A stretch of DNA of 64,000 bases from Myxococcales bacterium UBA1660 (GCA_002320815.1 DCLA01000083.1:1-64000); one strand, 5' to 3'. Numbered from the stretch's first letter, positions 37,889-46,380 are shown. Notes: generated by a model from the sequence alone, not told the origin. Numbers and translations: made by a program.

Positions 37889-38959
37889 TCAATCGCCGAG
37901 CTCGACGAGGTGCTCGGGGTAGCTGGCGATCGCCTGGGTCGGGTCGTAGCCCTCGCAGGCCGTGCCCCCGTTGTCGCCGATGATGTAGGTCTCGGCGGGG
38001 TCGACGCCGGCCCGGGCGTACGCGCAGACGTCGGTGGAGGCGTTGCCGTAGGCGTGTTCGATCCCGAAGGAGCGGTCCTGCAGCGTGTTCATGGTCCGCT
38101 CCTTGTAGTCGTCGACGTAGGCGGGGACGACCTCGACCACGTCCTGCACCAGGAAGAGGGGGCCGGCGGGGAAGGCGCGATCGGCGAGCCACTCGCGGGT
38201 GAAGCCGTCGTAGAGGTAGGGGCGCCCGGTGATGTAGACCGGCTGGAAGCCGCGGTCGGCGTACCACCAGGCGACCTCGTCGGCCGCCTCGTACATCGCG
38301 GCCTCGGGATCGATGGTCGCGTCCAGGAGCGCGAGCCACTGGGCCTGGGTGAGAGGCGACCCCGCGAGGTTCAGCACCTCGTCGGAGGTGGTGCCCACGT
38401 GGTGGTAGACGACGCCGCCGACCAGCTCGAGGTCGCTGGTGGTCAGGGTCCCGTCGATGTCGAAGACGACCAGCGCCTGCCCTTCGGGCAGCACGTGGAT
38501 CATGCCGTGGGCCTGGGACCCGTCCCCGAGCACCCGCGCGGTGACCGGGTACGCGCCGACCTCGAGGTCGAAGGTCCCGGGGATGCGCACGCGGCCGTCG
38601 TCGTCGGTGTTCCCGGTCCCCACGAGGGTCCAGTCGTCGCACTCGTCGCCGAGGCGGATCCACGCCTCGACGGCCTCGTCTTCGAGGTCTGCGCTGGTCG
38701 GTCCGTAGGAGAGCTTCGCCCGCACCGCCCAGTCGGCGCCGGGCGTGATCACGTCGTCCTGGACCGAGTGCACCGGCCCACCCAGGTGCACGATGGCTTC
38801 GGAGCGGGTGTGCTCCCAGCCCGCCGGCTCGGGGAGGTCGGCGCAGGTGGCCAGCTCGGCCTCGAGGGTCTCCTCCGACTCGAAGGGCTCGGGATCGACG
38901 GTCTCGGTGGTGCAGGCCGCGAGGCCCAGGAGGAGGACGAGAGACGAAGAGCGATGCAT
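37889..38959 (-). CDS. Secreted lipoprotein with lipin-like (LNS2) HAD phosphatase domain
   Basis: A 356-residue protein. The signal peptide ends in the lipobox LGLAAC (Cys16). A beta-rich region (about 60-155) precedes a HAD-superfamily domain with DIDGTLT as motif I, YITGRPYLYDGFTREWL resembling the LNS2 motif of lipins and PITP-type proteins, and a late acidic motif IIGDNGGTACEGYDP. LNS2 domains bind phosphatidic acid or hydrolyse it; the DxDGT Asp residues are kept, so activity is possible. Lipidation would put the domain outside the cytoplasm. The ATG at 38957-38959 has AGGACCTCCCC upstream. Confidence 0.78.
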   Translation of the reverse strand: MHRSSSLVLLLGLAACTTETVDPEPFESEETLEAELATCADLPEPAGWEHTRSEAIVHLGGPVHSVQDDVITPGADWAVRAKLSYGPTSADLEDEAVEAWIRLGDECDDWTLVGTGNTDDDGRVRIPGTFDLEVGAYPVTARVLGDGSQAHGMIHVLPEGQALVVFDIDGTLTTSDLELVGGVVYHHVGTTSDEVLNLAGSPLTQAQWLALLDATIDPEAAMYEAADEVAWWYADRGFQPVYITGRPYLYDGFTREWLADRAFPAGPLFLVQDVVEVVPAYVDDYKERTMNTLQDRSFGIEHAYGNASTDVCAYARAGVDPAETYIIGDNGGTACEGYDPTQAIASYPEHLVELGD

Positions 38960-39090
38960 GGGGAGGTCCTTTGCAATGAAGCGGCCACACGATTTCGTCA
39001 ACGATCTCGGGGCGACATCGGCCCACCCCGTGAACCCGGGGTCGCGTCCGTGGTAGACCCGACGACGCTCCCACCGGGGGCGCCGACTCC

Positions 39091-40089
39091 ATGAAGACCC
39101 GCCTCGACGAGACTCCCTACGTCGGCCGCCGCGCCGACGGTTCCCTGCACCTGGCCGAATCGCTCGGGCCGGTCCTGGACATCCACTGTCACCTGGCCCT
39201 GACCTACGTGCCCACCGGCCAGGTCGACCTCGAGGCGGAGGCGGTCGGCGATCTCTACCTCGACTTCGAGAAGCCCCTCGATCTCGAGCCCTACCTGAAC
39301 ACCCAGTTCGACCGCCGCGAGATGGCCGCCATGCGCATGGACCTCTCGCTCCAGTCGGTCCTGCCGAGGGGCGGCAAGCGGGTCACCCACACGGGCCCGG
39401 CGCTGGTGCGGTCCATGAACGAGATCGGCGTCACCCGCTCGGTGATCCTGGCCATCGACCTGCCCTTCTCCAGCCGGAACACCGACGGCTACGTGACCGT
39501 GGCCGGCAACCACGACGAGCTCATCGCCGCCGCCGCGATCCACCCCTTCGCGCCGAACGCGGAGCGTGACCTGCGCGAAGCCGTCCGGCGGGGCGCCCGG
39601 GCCTTCAAGATGCACCCGGCGGTCCAGCAGATGCTGCCGGATCACCCGCGCGCCATGCGCCTCTACGAGGTGTGCGGCGAGCTGGGGATCCCGGTGATCT
39701 GGCACTGCGGCCCGGTGGGGATCGTCGGGCAGCGCACCGACGAGCGCTGCTACCTGAAGCACTACTGGGCACCGGTGCACCACCTGCCCGGTACGACCTT
39801 CGTGCTCGGCCACAGCGGCGCGCTCCAGTACGAGCAGGCCTGCCACCTGCCCAACGAGTACGAGAACGTCTACGTCGAGCTCTCCTCCCAGGGGCTCGAG
39901 GGGATGCGGCACATCCTGAACACCGTGCCCCGCGACCGGATCATCAACGGCAGCGACTGGCCCTTCTACCACCAGGCCATCAGCGTCACGAAGATCGCCT
40001 ACGCGACCGAGCGCGACGAGGACCTGCGGCACCGGATCCTCTGGGCCAACGCGGCGACCCTCTTCGGCCTCGCCGACGCCGAAGCCTGA
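39091..40089 (+). CDS. Amidohydrolase family (amidohydrolase-2) metal-dependent hydrolase
   Basis: A 332-residue TIM-barrel hydrolase. Metal and catalytic motifs are visible in order: LDIHCHL (H-x-H, about 30-34), FKMHPAVQQ, IWHCGP, VLGHSGA and INGSDWPF with the late Asp. These fit the amidohydrolase-2 group that includes ACMS decarboxylase-like and resorcylate decarboxylase-like enzymes; the actual reaction is unknown. The ATG at 39091 fits the fold start. It is divergent from the LNS2-like lipoprotein and convergent with the GST. Confidence 0.8.
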   Translation: MKTRLDETPYVGRRADGSLHLAESLGPVLDIHCHLALTYVPTGQVDLEAEAVGDLYLDFEKPLDLEPYLNTQFDRREMAAMRMDLSLQSVLPRGGKRVTHTGPALVRSMNEIGVTRSVILAIDLPFSSRNTDGYVTVAGNHDELIAAAAIHPFAPNAERDLREAVRRGARAFKMHPAVQQMLPDHPRAMRLYEVCGELGIPVIWHCGPVGIVGQRTDERCYLKHYWAPVHHLPGTTFVLGHSGALQYEQACHLPNEYENVYVELSSQGLEGMRHILNTVPRDRIINGSDWPFYHQAISVTKIAYATERDEDLRHRILWANAATLFGLADAEA

Positions 40090-40121
40090 GGCCCGGCGCC
40101 GGCGTCGCCCGGCGGGCTCAG
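40086..40121. terminator. Bidirectional hairpin between convergent genes
   Basis: CTGAGGCCCG (40086-40095) can pair with CGGGCTCAG (40113-40121), with one bulged base, and the GC-rich interior can pair further. It contains both stop codons of the convergent amidohydrolase and GST genes. No T-run is present. Confidence 0.4.
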
Positions 40122-40744
40122 CCCATCGTGATGCCGCGCTCTTCCATGATGCGGCGGTTGATGGCGTCGGCCTTCTGGGACGCGGGCCGAGCGTTCAAGC
40201 GCTCGACGTAGGCCATGTATTCGGGGCGCTTCTCCAGCATGTCGAACTGGGTCATGAAGCGCACCGTGCCGCCGAAGATGATGTCGGCCATCGTGAACTG
40301 CTCGCCGAGGAGCCAGGGTCCATCGCCGATGGCGCCGCTGATGGTGTCGAGCATCTCTTCGTAGGTGCCCCAGCCCGCGGAACCCGCGCGATACTCCCAC
40401 TTGGCCGCGTGGGCCATGCACCCCGGCTCGATCACCGAGGGCGCGTAGAAAGACCAGCGGAGGTAGGTGGCGCGCTCGGGCGCGTCGAGAGCGGGCGCGA
40501 GCCGGCCCGCCGCGTAGCGGTCCGCGAGGTAGATCCCGATGGCCGCGGACTCGGTGACCACGACCCCGTCGTCGACCAGGGTGGGCAGCTTGCCCATGGC
40601 ATTCAGCTTCTTCAGCGGCTCCTGCTTCTGCTCGCCCGCCTTCATGTCGACGAACTGGAGCTCGTAGGCCTGACCGACCTCCTCGAGCATGAAGAGGGTC
40701 CCCGCGGCGCGCGAGAAGGGGTGGTGATGGAGGGTGATGCTCAT
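40118..40744 (-). CDS. Glutathione S-transferase-like protein
   Basis: A 208-residue GST-fold protein. The N-terminal thioredoxin-like domain begins LHHHPFSRAAGTLFMLEEVG and has the cis-Pro loop GKLPTLVDDG and the ligand motif VVTESAAI. The C-terminal helical domain has the conserved N-capping box (GEQFTMADIIFG). It may conjugate glutathione or another thiol to electrophiles; whether this organism makes glutathione is not known from the window. Start at ATG 40742-40744; MDPGMSI from ATG 40754-40756 is an alternative. Confidence 0.88.
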   Translation of the reverse strand: MSITLHHHPFSRAAGTLFMLEEVGQAYELQFVDMKAGEQKQEPLKKLNAMGKLPTLVDDGVVVTESAAIGIYLADRYAAGRLAPALDAPERATYLRWSFYAPSVIEPGCMAHAAKWEYRAGSAGWGTYEEMLDTISGAIGDGPWLLGEQFTMADIIFGGTVRFMTQFDMLEKRPEYMAYVERLNARPASQKADAINRRIMEERGITMG

Positions 40745-40834
40745 GCCGGGATCCATACTCCGCCCCCGTGACATTCCGGAAGCGGGGCGGATCGAAAATC
40801 GAATCCGGAGAAGAAATTGGAAAAAGGGAGCAAC

Positions 40835-40850
40835 CGGAACGTTCTTTGCT
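40835..40850 (+). promoter_or_regulatory. Sigma-54-like -24/-12 element before the second LuxR gene
   Basis: CGGAACG-TTCT-TTGCT matches TGGCACG-N4-TTGCW at all but two positions, and both GG and GC are present with 10 bases between them. The start site would be near 40861, only 3 bases before the ATG at 40864, so the mRNA would be nearly leaderless. That makes the call less certain than the one at 7780. Confidence 0.45.
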
Positions 40851-40863
40851 CGAAGACCCGCCC

Positions 40864-41328
40864 ATGCTCCCCTCCGACGAAGCCTCTCTCTTCCTGCTGA
40901 CCCCCGACGGGGAGCTGACCTCCACATCTCGTGGGGACGCCCTGGGACCTTTCGATACGAGAACGGTCGCCCGGCGAGTGCGAAGCGAGCTCGGCACTCG
41001 ACCCCGGTGTGGCTTCACCCTCACCCACCTGGGCCTCCAGGTCACGGCCTGGCACATGGTGGCCCAAGGCAAAGGCATGGACTCGGTGCTGGTAGCGGTC
41101 GCCCGCGTGCCCGGGTGGCAGCGAGAGACCGACCTGACCAGCCGCCAACTGGAGATCGCCCAGCACGCGGCGCTGGGAGCGACGGTGGGGGAGATCGGCG
41201 TGGAGCTCCGGATCTCGCCGCACACGGTGCGGACCCATCTGCGGGACATCTACCGACGGCTGGGGATCTCCAGTCGGGTCGAGCTGGCCAATCTCGTCCA
41301 CGGGCAGGCGGCGTTGGCCATCGGTTGA
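40864..41328 (+). CDS. Small LuxR/GerE-type HTH regulator (paralogue of 7822 gene)
   Basis: A 154-residue protein with a C-terminal LuxR-type HTH (about 95-150; LTSRQLEIAQHAALG, SPHTVRTHLRDIYRRLGISSRVELA). The N-terminal part lacks a receiver domain and matches the paralogue at 7822 in length and pattern, for example LFLLTPDGELTSTSRG here against MQLVDEAGVVQWARG there. I chose the ATG at 40864 by this comparison; an in-frame GTG at 40768 would add 32 charged residues. It is divergent from the GST gene and has a -24/-12-like element just upstream. Confidence 0.82.
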   Translation: MLPSDEASLFLLTPDGELTSTSRGDALGPFDTRTVARRVRSELGTRPRCGFTLTHLGLQVTAWHMVAQGKGMDSVLVAVARVPGWQRETDLTSRQLEIAQHAALGATVGEIGVELRISPHTVRTHLRDIYRRLGISSRVELANLVHGQAALAIG

Positions 41329-41403
41329 TGGGCGCGTCTGGCGCCGGGGCGGGGGGCCCGGGCGCTGGAACCTGAGCGGCGAGGGGGCTAGCGTGCCCCG
41401 CGC

Positions 41404-43464
41404 ATGACCAAGACCCTACGTTGGCTCACGATCTTCGCCGTCGCGTGCGGCGGTTCCTCCACGCCCGTCGAGAACGGTGGCAGCGACCGAGAGGTCGCCC
41501 GCACCGGACCCCCGGCCGAGATCGCCCCCTGGGGCTTCGCGATGGCCGACATGGACCGAAGCGTGGATCCCGGCGACAACTTCTACGAGTACGCCAACGG
41601 GACCTGGCTGCAGAACTTCGAGATCCCCTCCGACTTCTCGAACTACGGCGCCTTCACCGTGCTCTTCGAAGAGGCCGAGGAGGCGGTGAAGACCATCGTC
41701 GAAGAGGCCCGGCAGACGGAAGCCGAAGAGGGCTCCCACGCCCAGCGCATCGGCGACTACTACGGCGCTTACCTGGACACCGATCACATCGAGGAGCTCG
41801 GGCTCGCCGCGGCCCAGCCGGACCTCGACGCGCTCGGGGCCCTGAGCAGCCACGACGAGGTGGCCCGCGCGATGGCCAACCCGGAGCTGGGCATGGCCGC
41901 GCCGGTGGGCTTCTGGGTCGACCTCGACGCCAAGAACACCGAACGCTACATCGTGCAGCTCACCCAGTCGGGGCTCGGGCTTCCCGACCGCGACTACTAC
42001 CTGGAGGAGCAGTTCGCCGACGAGCGCACCGCCTACCAGGCCTACGCGAAGCAGATGCTGGAGCTCGCCGGCATCGAGGACGCCGAGGGTAAGGCCGCGG
42101 CCATCTTCGCTCTGGAGACCGCCATCGCCGAGGCGCACTGGCCGCGGGCCAAGCGCCGCGACCGGGACCTCACCTACAACCTGGTCGAGCAGAGCACCCT
42201 CACCGAGCTGGCGCCCGGGTTCCCCTGGGGCGTGTACGCCGAGCAGGCGGGCTTCGCCGGCGAGGCCGACCTCAACGTCCGCGAGAAGGACGCCATCCAG
42301 AAGCTCGCCGCGCTCTTCCGCGAGACCCCGGTGGCGACCTGGCAGGCCTACCTGCAGCTCCACTACCTGAGCGGCTACGCCGACGTGCTCCCCAAGGCCT
42401 TCGACGAGGCCCACTTCGCCTTCTACGGGCAGACCCTCAGCGGCACCCCGGAGCAGCGCGCCCGCTGGAAGCGGGGCGTGGCCGCGACCAACGACGCCCT
42501 GGGCGAGGCCGTCGGCCGCCTCTACGTCGAGCGGCACTTCCCCGCCGAGGCCAAGACCCAGATGGAGGCCCTCGTCGAGAACGTGAAGCGCGCCTTCCGC
42601 GAGCGGCTCGAGACCTTGGACTGGATGAGCGACGAGACCAAGGCCCAGGCCCGCGCCAAGCTCGACGCCTTCCGCGCCAAGATCGCCTACCCGGACGTCT
42701 GGGAGGAGTACGAGGGCCTGGTGGTCCGCAGCGACGACGCCCTGGGCAACGCCAAGCGCGTGGCCGGCTGGAAGCACCACGACGAGGTCGAGAAGCTCGG
42801 CGGCCCGGTGGACCGCAACGAGTGGTTCATGACCCCGCAGACGGTCAACGCCTACTACAGCCCGCTGCGCAACGAGATCGTCTTCCCGGCCGCCATCCTG
42901 CAGCCGCCCTTCTTCGATCCCAACGCCGACCCGGCGGTGAACTACGGCGGCATCGGCGCGGTCATCGGGCACGAGATCGGCCACGGCTTCGACGACCAGG
43001 GGCGCAAGTCCGACGGTCAGGGCCTGCTCCGCGACTGGTGGACCGCCGACGACAAGACCCGCTTCGAGTCCCGCGCGACCCGGCTCGGCAGCCAGTACGG
43101 CGGCTACGAGCCCATCGCCGGCATGCCGCTGAACCCGGAGCTCACCATGGGCGAGAACATCGGTGACCTCGGTGGCCTGACCCTGGCCTACCACGCCTAC
43201 CACCTGGCCCTCGGCGACGAGGAGGCCCCGGTGCTGAACGGCTTCAGCGGCGACCAGCGCTTCTTCCTCGCGTGGGCTCAGGTGTGGAAGCGGAAGTACC
43301 GCGAGGCCGAGCTCCGGCAACGGATCGTCACCGATCCCCACAGCCCCTCGGAGTTCCGCACCAACGGCATCGTCCGAAACATGGACGCCTGGTACGACGC
43401 CTTCGGCGTCGAGCCCGACGACGCCCTCTACCTCGCCCCCGGCGACCGCGTCGCCATCTGGTAG
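41404..43464 (+). CDS. M13 family zinc metallopeptidase (PepO/neprilysin-like) lipoprotein
   Basis: A 686-residue peptidase. The short signal peptide ends in FAVACGG, a probable lipobox, so it is likely anchored in the envelope. The zinc site is HEIGH at 523-527 (GHEIGHGFDDQGRKSDG) with the third ligand Glu in GENIGDLGG (near 584). The substrate-binding motif NAYYSP and the C-terminal GDRVAIW (from the family CxxW region without the Cys) are also present. M13 enzymes cut short peptides. The ATG is at 41404. It is convergent with hppD across a strong terminator. Confidence 0.93.
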   Translation: MTKTLRWLTIFAVACGGSSTPVENGGSDREVARTGPPAEIAPWGFAMADMDRSVDPGDNFYEYANGTWLQNFEIPSDFSNYGAFTVLFEEAEEAVKTIVEEARQTEAEEGSHAQRIGDYYGAYLDTDHIEELGLAAAQPDLDALGALSSHDEVARAMANPELGMAAPVGFWVDLDAKNTERYIVQLTQSGLGLPDRDYYLEEQFADERTAYQAYAKQMLELAGIEDAEGKAAAIFALETAIAEAHWPRAKRRDRDLTYNLVEQSTLTELAPGFPWGVYAEQAGFAGEADLNVREKDAIQKLAALFRETPVATWQAYLQLHYLSGYADVLPKAFDEAHFAFYGQTLSGTPEQRARWKRGVAATNDALGEAVGRLYVERHFPAEAKTQMEALVENVKRAFRERLETLDWMSDETKAQARAKLDAFRAKIAYPDVWEEYEGLVVRSDDALGNAKRVAGWKHHDEVEKLGGPVDRNEWFMTPQTVNAYYSPLRNEIVFPAAILQPPFFDPNADPAVNYGGIGAVIGHEIGHGFDDQGRKSDGQGLLRDWWTADDKTRFESRATRLGSQYGGYEPIAGMPLNPELTMGENIGDLGGLTLAYHAYHLALGDEEAPVLNGFSGDQRFFLAWAQVWKRKYREAELRQRIVTDPHSPSEFRTNGIVRNMDAWYDAFGVEPDDALYLAPGDRVAIW

Positions 43465-43469
43465 CCCCC

Positions 43470-43513
43470 GACGACGATGACGGCGATCGGGGACGATCGT
43501 CGTCATTGTCGTC
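43470..43513. terminator. Bidirectional terminator between M13 peptidase and hppD
   Basis: A 19-bp stem (43470-43488 with 43495-43513, two G-U pairs on the plus-strand RNA) encloses the loop GGGGAC and is followed by ATTTC on the plus strand. It lies 6 bases after the peptidase stop and 8 bases after that of hppD, well placed to serve both convergent genes. Confidence 0.72.
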
Positions 43514-43521
43514 ATTTCGCC

Positions 43522-44550
43522 TCAGAGCACGCCGCGCCGCTCCTGATCGCGCTCGATCGAACGGAAGAGCGCGCCGAAGTTCCCCTCGCCGAAGCTCTGG
43601 TGGTTCTTCCGCTGGATCATCTCGAAGAAGATCGGCCCGATGACGTTCTTCGTGAAGATCTGGAGCAGGTAGCCCTCCTCGTCCCCATCGACGAGGACCT
43701 TGGCGTCGGCGATCGCCTGGTGGTCCTCGGTGACGTCGGGGACCCGGTCGAAGACCGTCGCGTAGTACTCGTCGTCGATGTCCAGGGTGGCCACCCCAGC
43801 GGCTTCGAGGCCCGCCAGGCCGCCGAGGAGGTCCCGGGAGGTCAGCGCGATGTGCTGGATCCCCGGGCCGCGGTACTCGCGGAGGTACTCCTCGATCTGC
43901 GACTTCTCCTCGCTGCCCTCGTTGATGGGGATGCAGAAGCTCCCGCAGGGTGAGCGGAGCGCGTAGCTCTGGAGGCCGGTCTTCTCGCCCCGGATGTCGA
44001 AGTGGCGGACCTCGGTGAAGCCGAAGACCTCTTTGTAGAAGTCGGACCACCGCTCCATGGTCCCCTTCTCGACGTTGTTGGTCAGGTGGTCGATGACCTC
44101 GAAGCCGCGCCCCGGGACCTCCACCGGCTCGTCGAGGGCCACGAATTGGTCGAGCCAACCCCGCCCGCCGTCGGGGACCAGGTGGATGAGCGAATCACCG
44201 ATGCCCCAGAGGGCCGGGAAGCCGTAGGGCGTCTCCTCGTCGTAGGCCCGCGCCCCTCGCGCGACCGCGGCGTCGCGACCCGCTTCGGGGTCGGCCACCG
44301 ACCAGCCCATCGAGGCGATGCTGGGCCCGTGCTCGCCGGCGAAACGGCCAGCGAAGGTCTCCGGGTCCCGGTTCACCAGGAAGTGGATCTGGTTCTGCCG
44401 GTAGTGGACCACGTCGCGCACGCGGTGCCGGCCCACCCGGGAGAACCCCATGGCCAGGAAGAGCCGGTGCAGGTCGTCGAGCCCTGCGGCGGTGGGGGCC
44501 GCGTATTCGACGAAGGCGATGCCGCTGAGGCCGGTCGGGTTGCTGCTCAT
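43522..44550 (-). CDS. hppD: 4-hydroxyphenylpyruvate dioxygenase
   Basis: A 342-residue Fe(II) dioxygenase converting 4-hydroxyphenylpyruvate to homogentisate in tyrosine breakdown; the product can also feed tocopherol, plastoquinone or pyomelanin. The iron ligands are the His in IDHLTNNV, the His in IQHIALTS and the Glu in FFEMIQRK. The C-terminal gate helix (FGEGNFGALFRSIERDQERRG) is typical. The ATG at 44548-44550 follows AGGAG. A divergent LysR gene 149 bases away is the likely regulator. The homogentisate dioxygenase gene is not in the window. Confidence 0.93.
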   Translation of the reverse strand: MSSNPTGLSGIAFVEYAAPTAAGLDDLHRLFLAMGFSRVGRHRVRDVVHYRQNQIHFLVNRDPETFAGRFAGEHGPSIASMGWSVADPEAGRDAAVARGARAYDEETPYGFPALWGIGDSLIHLVPDGGRGWLDQFVALDEPVEVPGRGFEVIDHLTNNVEKGTMERWSDFYKEVFGFTEVRHFDIRGEKTGLQSYALRSPCGSFCIPINEGSEEKSQIEEYLREYRGPGIQHIALTSRDLLGGLAGLEAAGVATLDIDDEYYATVFDRVPDVTEDHQAIADAKVLVDGDEEGYLLQIFTKNVIGPIFFEMIQRKNHQSFGEGNFGALFRSIERDQERRGVL

Positions 44551-44638
44551 CTCGAAGTCTCCTCGTTCGGGGCGCGGGTGGGCTAGATTGTGGGCCGCGG
44601 TGACCACGCGCGCCGAGGAACTCAATCTGCCCAACATG

Positions 44639-44681
44639 TTCGTTGAGCGAAATCGGAACTTTTCGAGCGAAGTCGTTCGAA
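44639..44681. promoter_or_regulatory. Cluster of TTCG/CGAA dyads, candidate LysR operator
   Basis: Three overlapping dyads TTCG-N5-CGAA (44639-44651), TTCG-AG-CGAA (44662-44671) and TTCGAA (44676-44681) fill the AT-richer middle of the hppD/LysR divergent region. This is where a LysR regulator would bind to control both genes. Confidence 0.45.
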
Positions 44682-44699
44682 ATATCTGACACTGTCCCC

Positions 44700-45620
44700 G
44701 TGGCGCCGACCCTCGACCAGCTACGCACCCTGGAGGCCATCGACCGACTGGGGAGCTTCGCGGCCGCCGGAAAGGAGCTCCATCGGACCACCTCGGCGGT
44801 GAGCTACGCGGTGCAGAAGCTCGAGGAGTCCCTCGGCCTCCCGCTCTTCGACCGCAGCGGCCACCGCGCGCGGCTCACCGAAGCGGGGCGATTGATGACC
44901 GACGCCGGACGCCGAGTCCTCGCCGAAGCGCGCTCCCTCGAGGACCTCGCGCGCCAGCTCCGGGGCGAGTGGGAGCCCGAGCTGCGCATCGTCGTCGATG
45001 GCATCTTCCCATTGCGCCCCGTGCTCCGCGCCGCCCGGAGCCTCACCGAGGCCCGCGCGCCCACCCGCGTCCAGCTCCGGGTGGAGTTCCTCGGCGGCGT
45101 CCGAGAGCGCTTCGAGAACGCGCCCGCGGACCTGATGCTCACCCTCGAGTTCGCCGGCGACCCCGACCACGAGGCGCGGGCCCTCGATCCCATCGAGATG
45201 ATCCTGGTCACCCGCCCCGAGCACCCGCTTCAGGCCCTCGCGCGCGTCGACCGCGCCGATCTCACCGCCCACGTCGAGCTCACCGTCCGCGACTCTTCAC
45301 GACGTCGCCCGCCCCGCGGCCCCCTGGACATGGGCAGCACCCAGCGCTTCCGGCTCAGCGACTTCCACTCCAAGCGCGAGGCCCTCGTCGAGGGCGTCGG
45401 CTACGGCTGGATGCCCGAGCACCTCGTCGCCGACGACCTCCGCGCCGGTCGCCTCCGGGAGCTCCCCTTGATCGAAGGCAGCCGCCACGTCTTCACCCCC
45501 CACCTCGTCCACCGCCGCTCCGCCCCCCTCGGCCCCGCCGGCCGCCTCTTCGTCAGGAACCAACTTGCCTTGGGGACGCACTTGCCAACTTGCGCATCCG
45601 GACGCCCTAACGCGCCGTGA
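44700..45620 (+). CDS. LysR family regulator, C-terminus formed by a repeat element
   Basis: A 306-residue LysR-type regulator. The N-terminal HTH is LGSFAAAGKELHRTTSAVSYAVQKLEESLGLPLF; the effector domain follows to about residue 285 (PLGPAGRLFV). The GTG at 44700 starts VAPTLDQLRTLEAID, the normal family start. The last 20 or so residues (RNQLALGTHLPTCASGRP and on) are encoded by the repeat cluster that begins at 45556, so the natural end was probably replaced or extended by repeat insertion. It probably regulates hppD; its effector is not known. Confidence 0.85.
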   Translation: MAPTLDQLRTLEAIDRLGSFAAAGKELHRTTSAVSYAVQKLEESLGLPLFDRSGHRARLTEAGRLMTDAGRRVLAEARSLEDLARQLRGEWEPELRIVVDGIFPLRPVLRAARSLTEARAPTRVQLRVEFLGGVRERFENAPADLMLTLEFAGDPDHEARALDPIEMILVTRPEHPLQALARVDRADLTAHVELTVRDSSRRRPPRGPLDMGSTQRFRLSDFHSKREALVEGVGYGWMPEHLVADDLRAGRLRELPLIEGSRHVFTPHLVHRRSAPLGPAGRLFVRNQLALGTHLPTCASGRPNAP

Positions 45621-45774
45621 CGCGCCCTTTGGTATGCAAGAAGCGCAAGTTGGCAAGTGCGTCCCTCAGGAACCGCGCGCCGTGACGCGCCCTTTGGCGT
45701 GCAAGAAGCGCAAGTTGGCAAGTGCGTCCCTCCGGAACCAACTTGCCTTGGGGACGCACTTGCCAACTTGCGCA
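45556..45774. repeat. Cluster of inverted and tandem repeats
   Basis: A 41-base unit occurs twice in direct orientation, at 45556-45596 and 45734-45774. Its 23-base core (GGGACGCACTTGCCAACTTG then CGC) is at 45573-45595 and 45751-45773, and is present inverted at 45643-45665 and 45708-45730. The two inverted copies sit in a tandem duplication with a 65-base period (units start at 45614 and 45679; GCCGTGACGCGCCCTTTGG at each start). The order is therefore forward, reverse, reverse, forward, and each neighbouring forward/reverse pair can form a 23-bp stem. It lies between LysR and the HIT gene and overlaps the LysR 3' end. No spacers or cas genes are present, so it is not a CRISPR. Confidence 0.9.
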
Positions 45775-45880
45775 GCGGCCACCCACGCGCATCCGCACCC
45801 CACGCGCATCCGCACCCCCGGCGCCGCACCCCCAACCCCACCATTGTGTCCGCGCCCGCGCCCGGTATCCTCCGGGCGCC

Positions 45881-46300
45881 ATGGCCGACACCATCTTCTC
45901 CAAGATCCTCCGAGGCGAGATCCCCTGTCACAAGGTGTACGAGGACGACCTCGTGCTCGCCTTCCTCGACATCGGTCCCCTGAGCGAGGGCCACACCCTG
46001 GTCATCCCCAAGGCGGAGAAGGCGACCCTGGCCGAGCTCGACGACGAGAGCGCCGCCGCCATCGGGCGCGTCTTGCCGCGCCTCTGCCGCGCGCTGGTCG
46101 AGGTCACCGGCGTGAAGGAGTACAACGTGCTCCAGAACAACGGCGCCGGCGCGCACCAGGCCGTCTTCCACGTGCACTTCCACATCATCCCCAAGCCCGA
46201 TCGCGACCAGGGCCTGGGCATCAAGTGGCCCGCTCGCTCCCTCGACGGCGACGAGGGCAAGGCCCTGGCCGAGAAGGTCCGCGCCGCCCTCGGCGACTGA
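45881..46300 (+). CDS. HIT family nucleotide hydrolase/transferase
   Basis: A 139-residue HIT-domain protein. The histidine triad is HVHFHIIP (about 99-106) after QNNGAGAHQAVFH; the N-terminus FSKILRGEIPCHKVYEDD is the typical HIT (Hint-like) start. These enzymes hydrolyse AMP-lysine-type or dinucleotide substrates and are found in nearly all cells. The ATG at 45881 is clear. The gene starts 107 bases after the repeat cluster. Confidence 0.93.
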   Translation: MADTIFSKILRGEIPCHKVYEDDLVLAFLDIGPLSEGHTLVIPKAEKATLAELDDESAAAIGRVLPRLCRALVEVTGVKEYNVLQNNGAGAHQAVFHVHFHIIPKPDRDQGLGIKWPARSLDGDEGKALAEKVRAALGD

Positions 46301-46380
46301 TCTTCCCTCCGTACCTCGACCGAGGGATCCACCCCCACCACAACTAGACACCCAGTGCCAGTCGTGCGAGCTTGCGCCGC

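Noticed and set aside
45556..45774. CRISPR array
   Set aside because: The repeats are in both orientations and lack regular unique spacers, and no cas gene is nearby.
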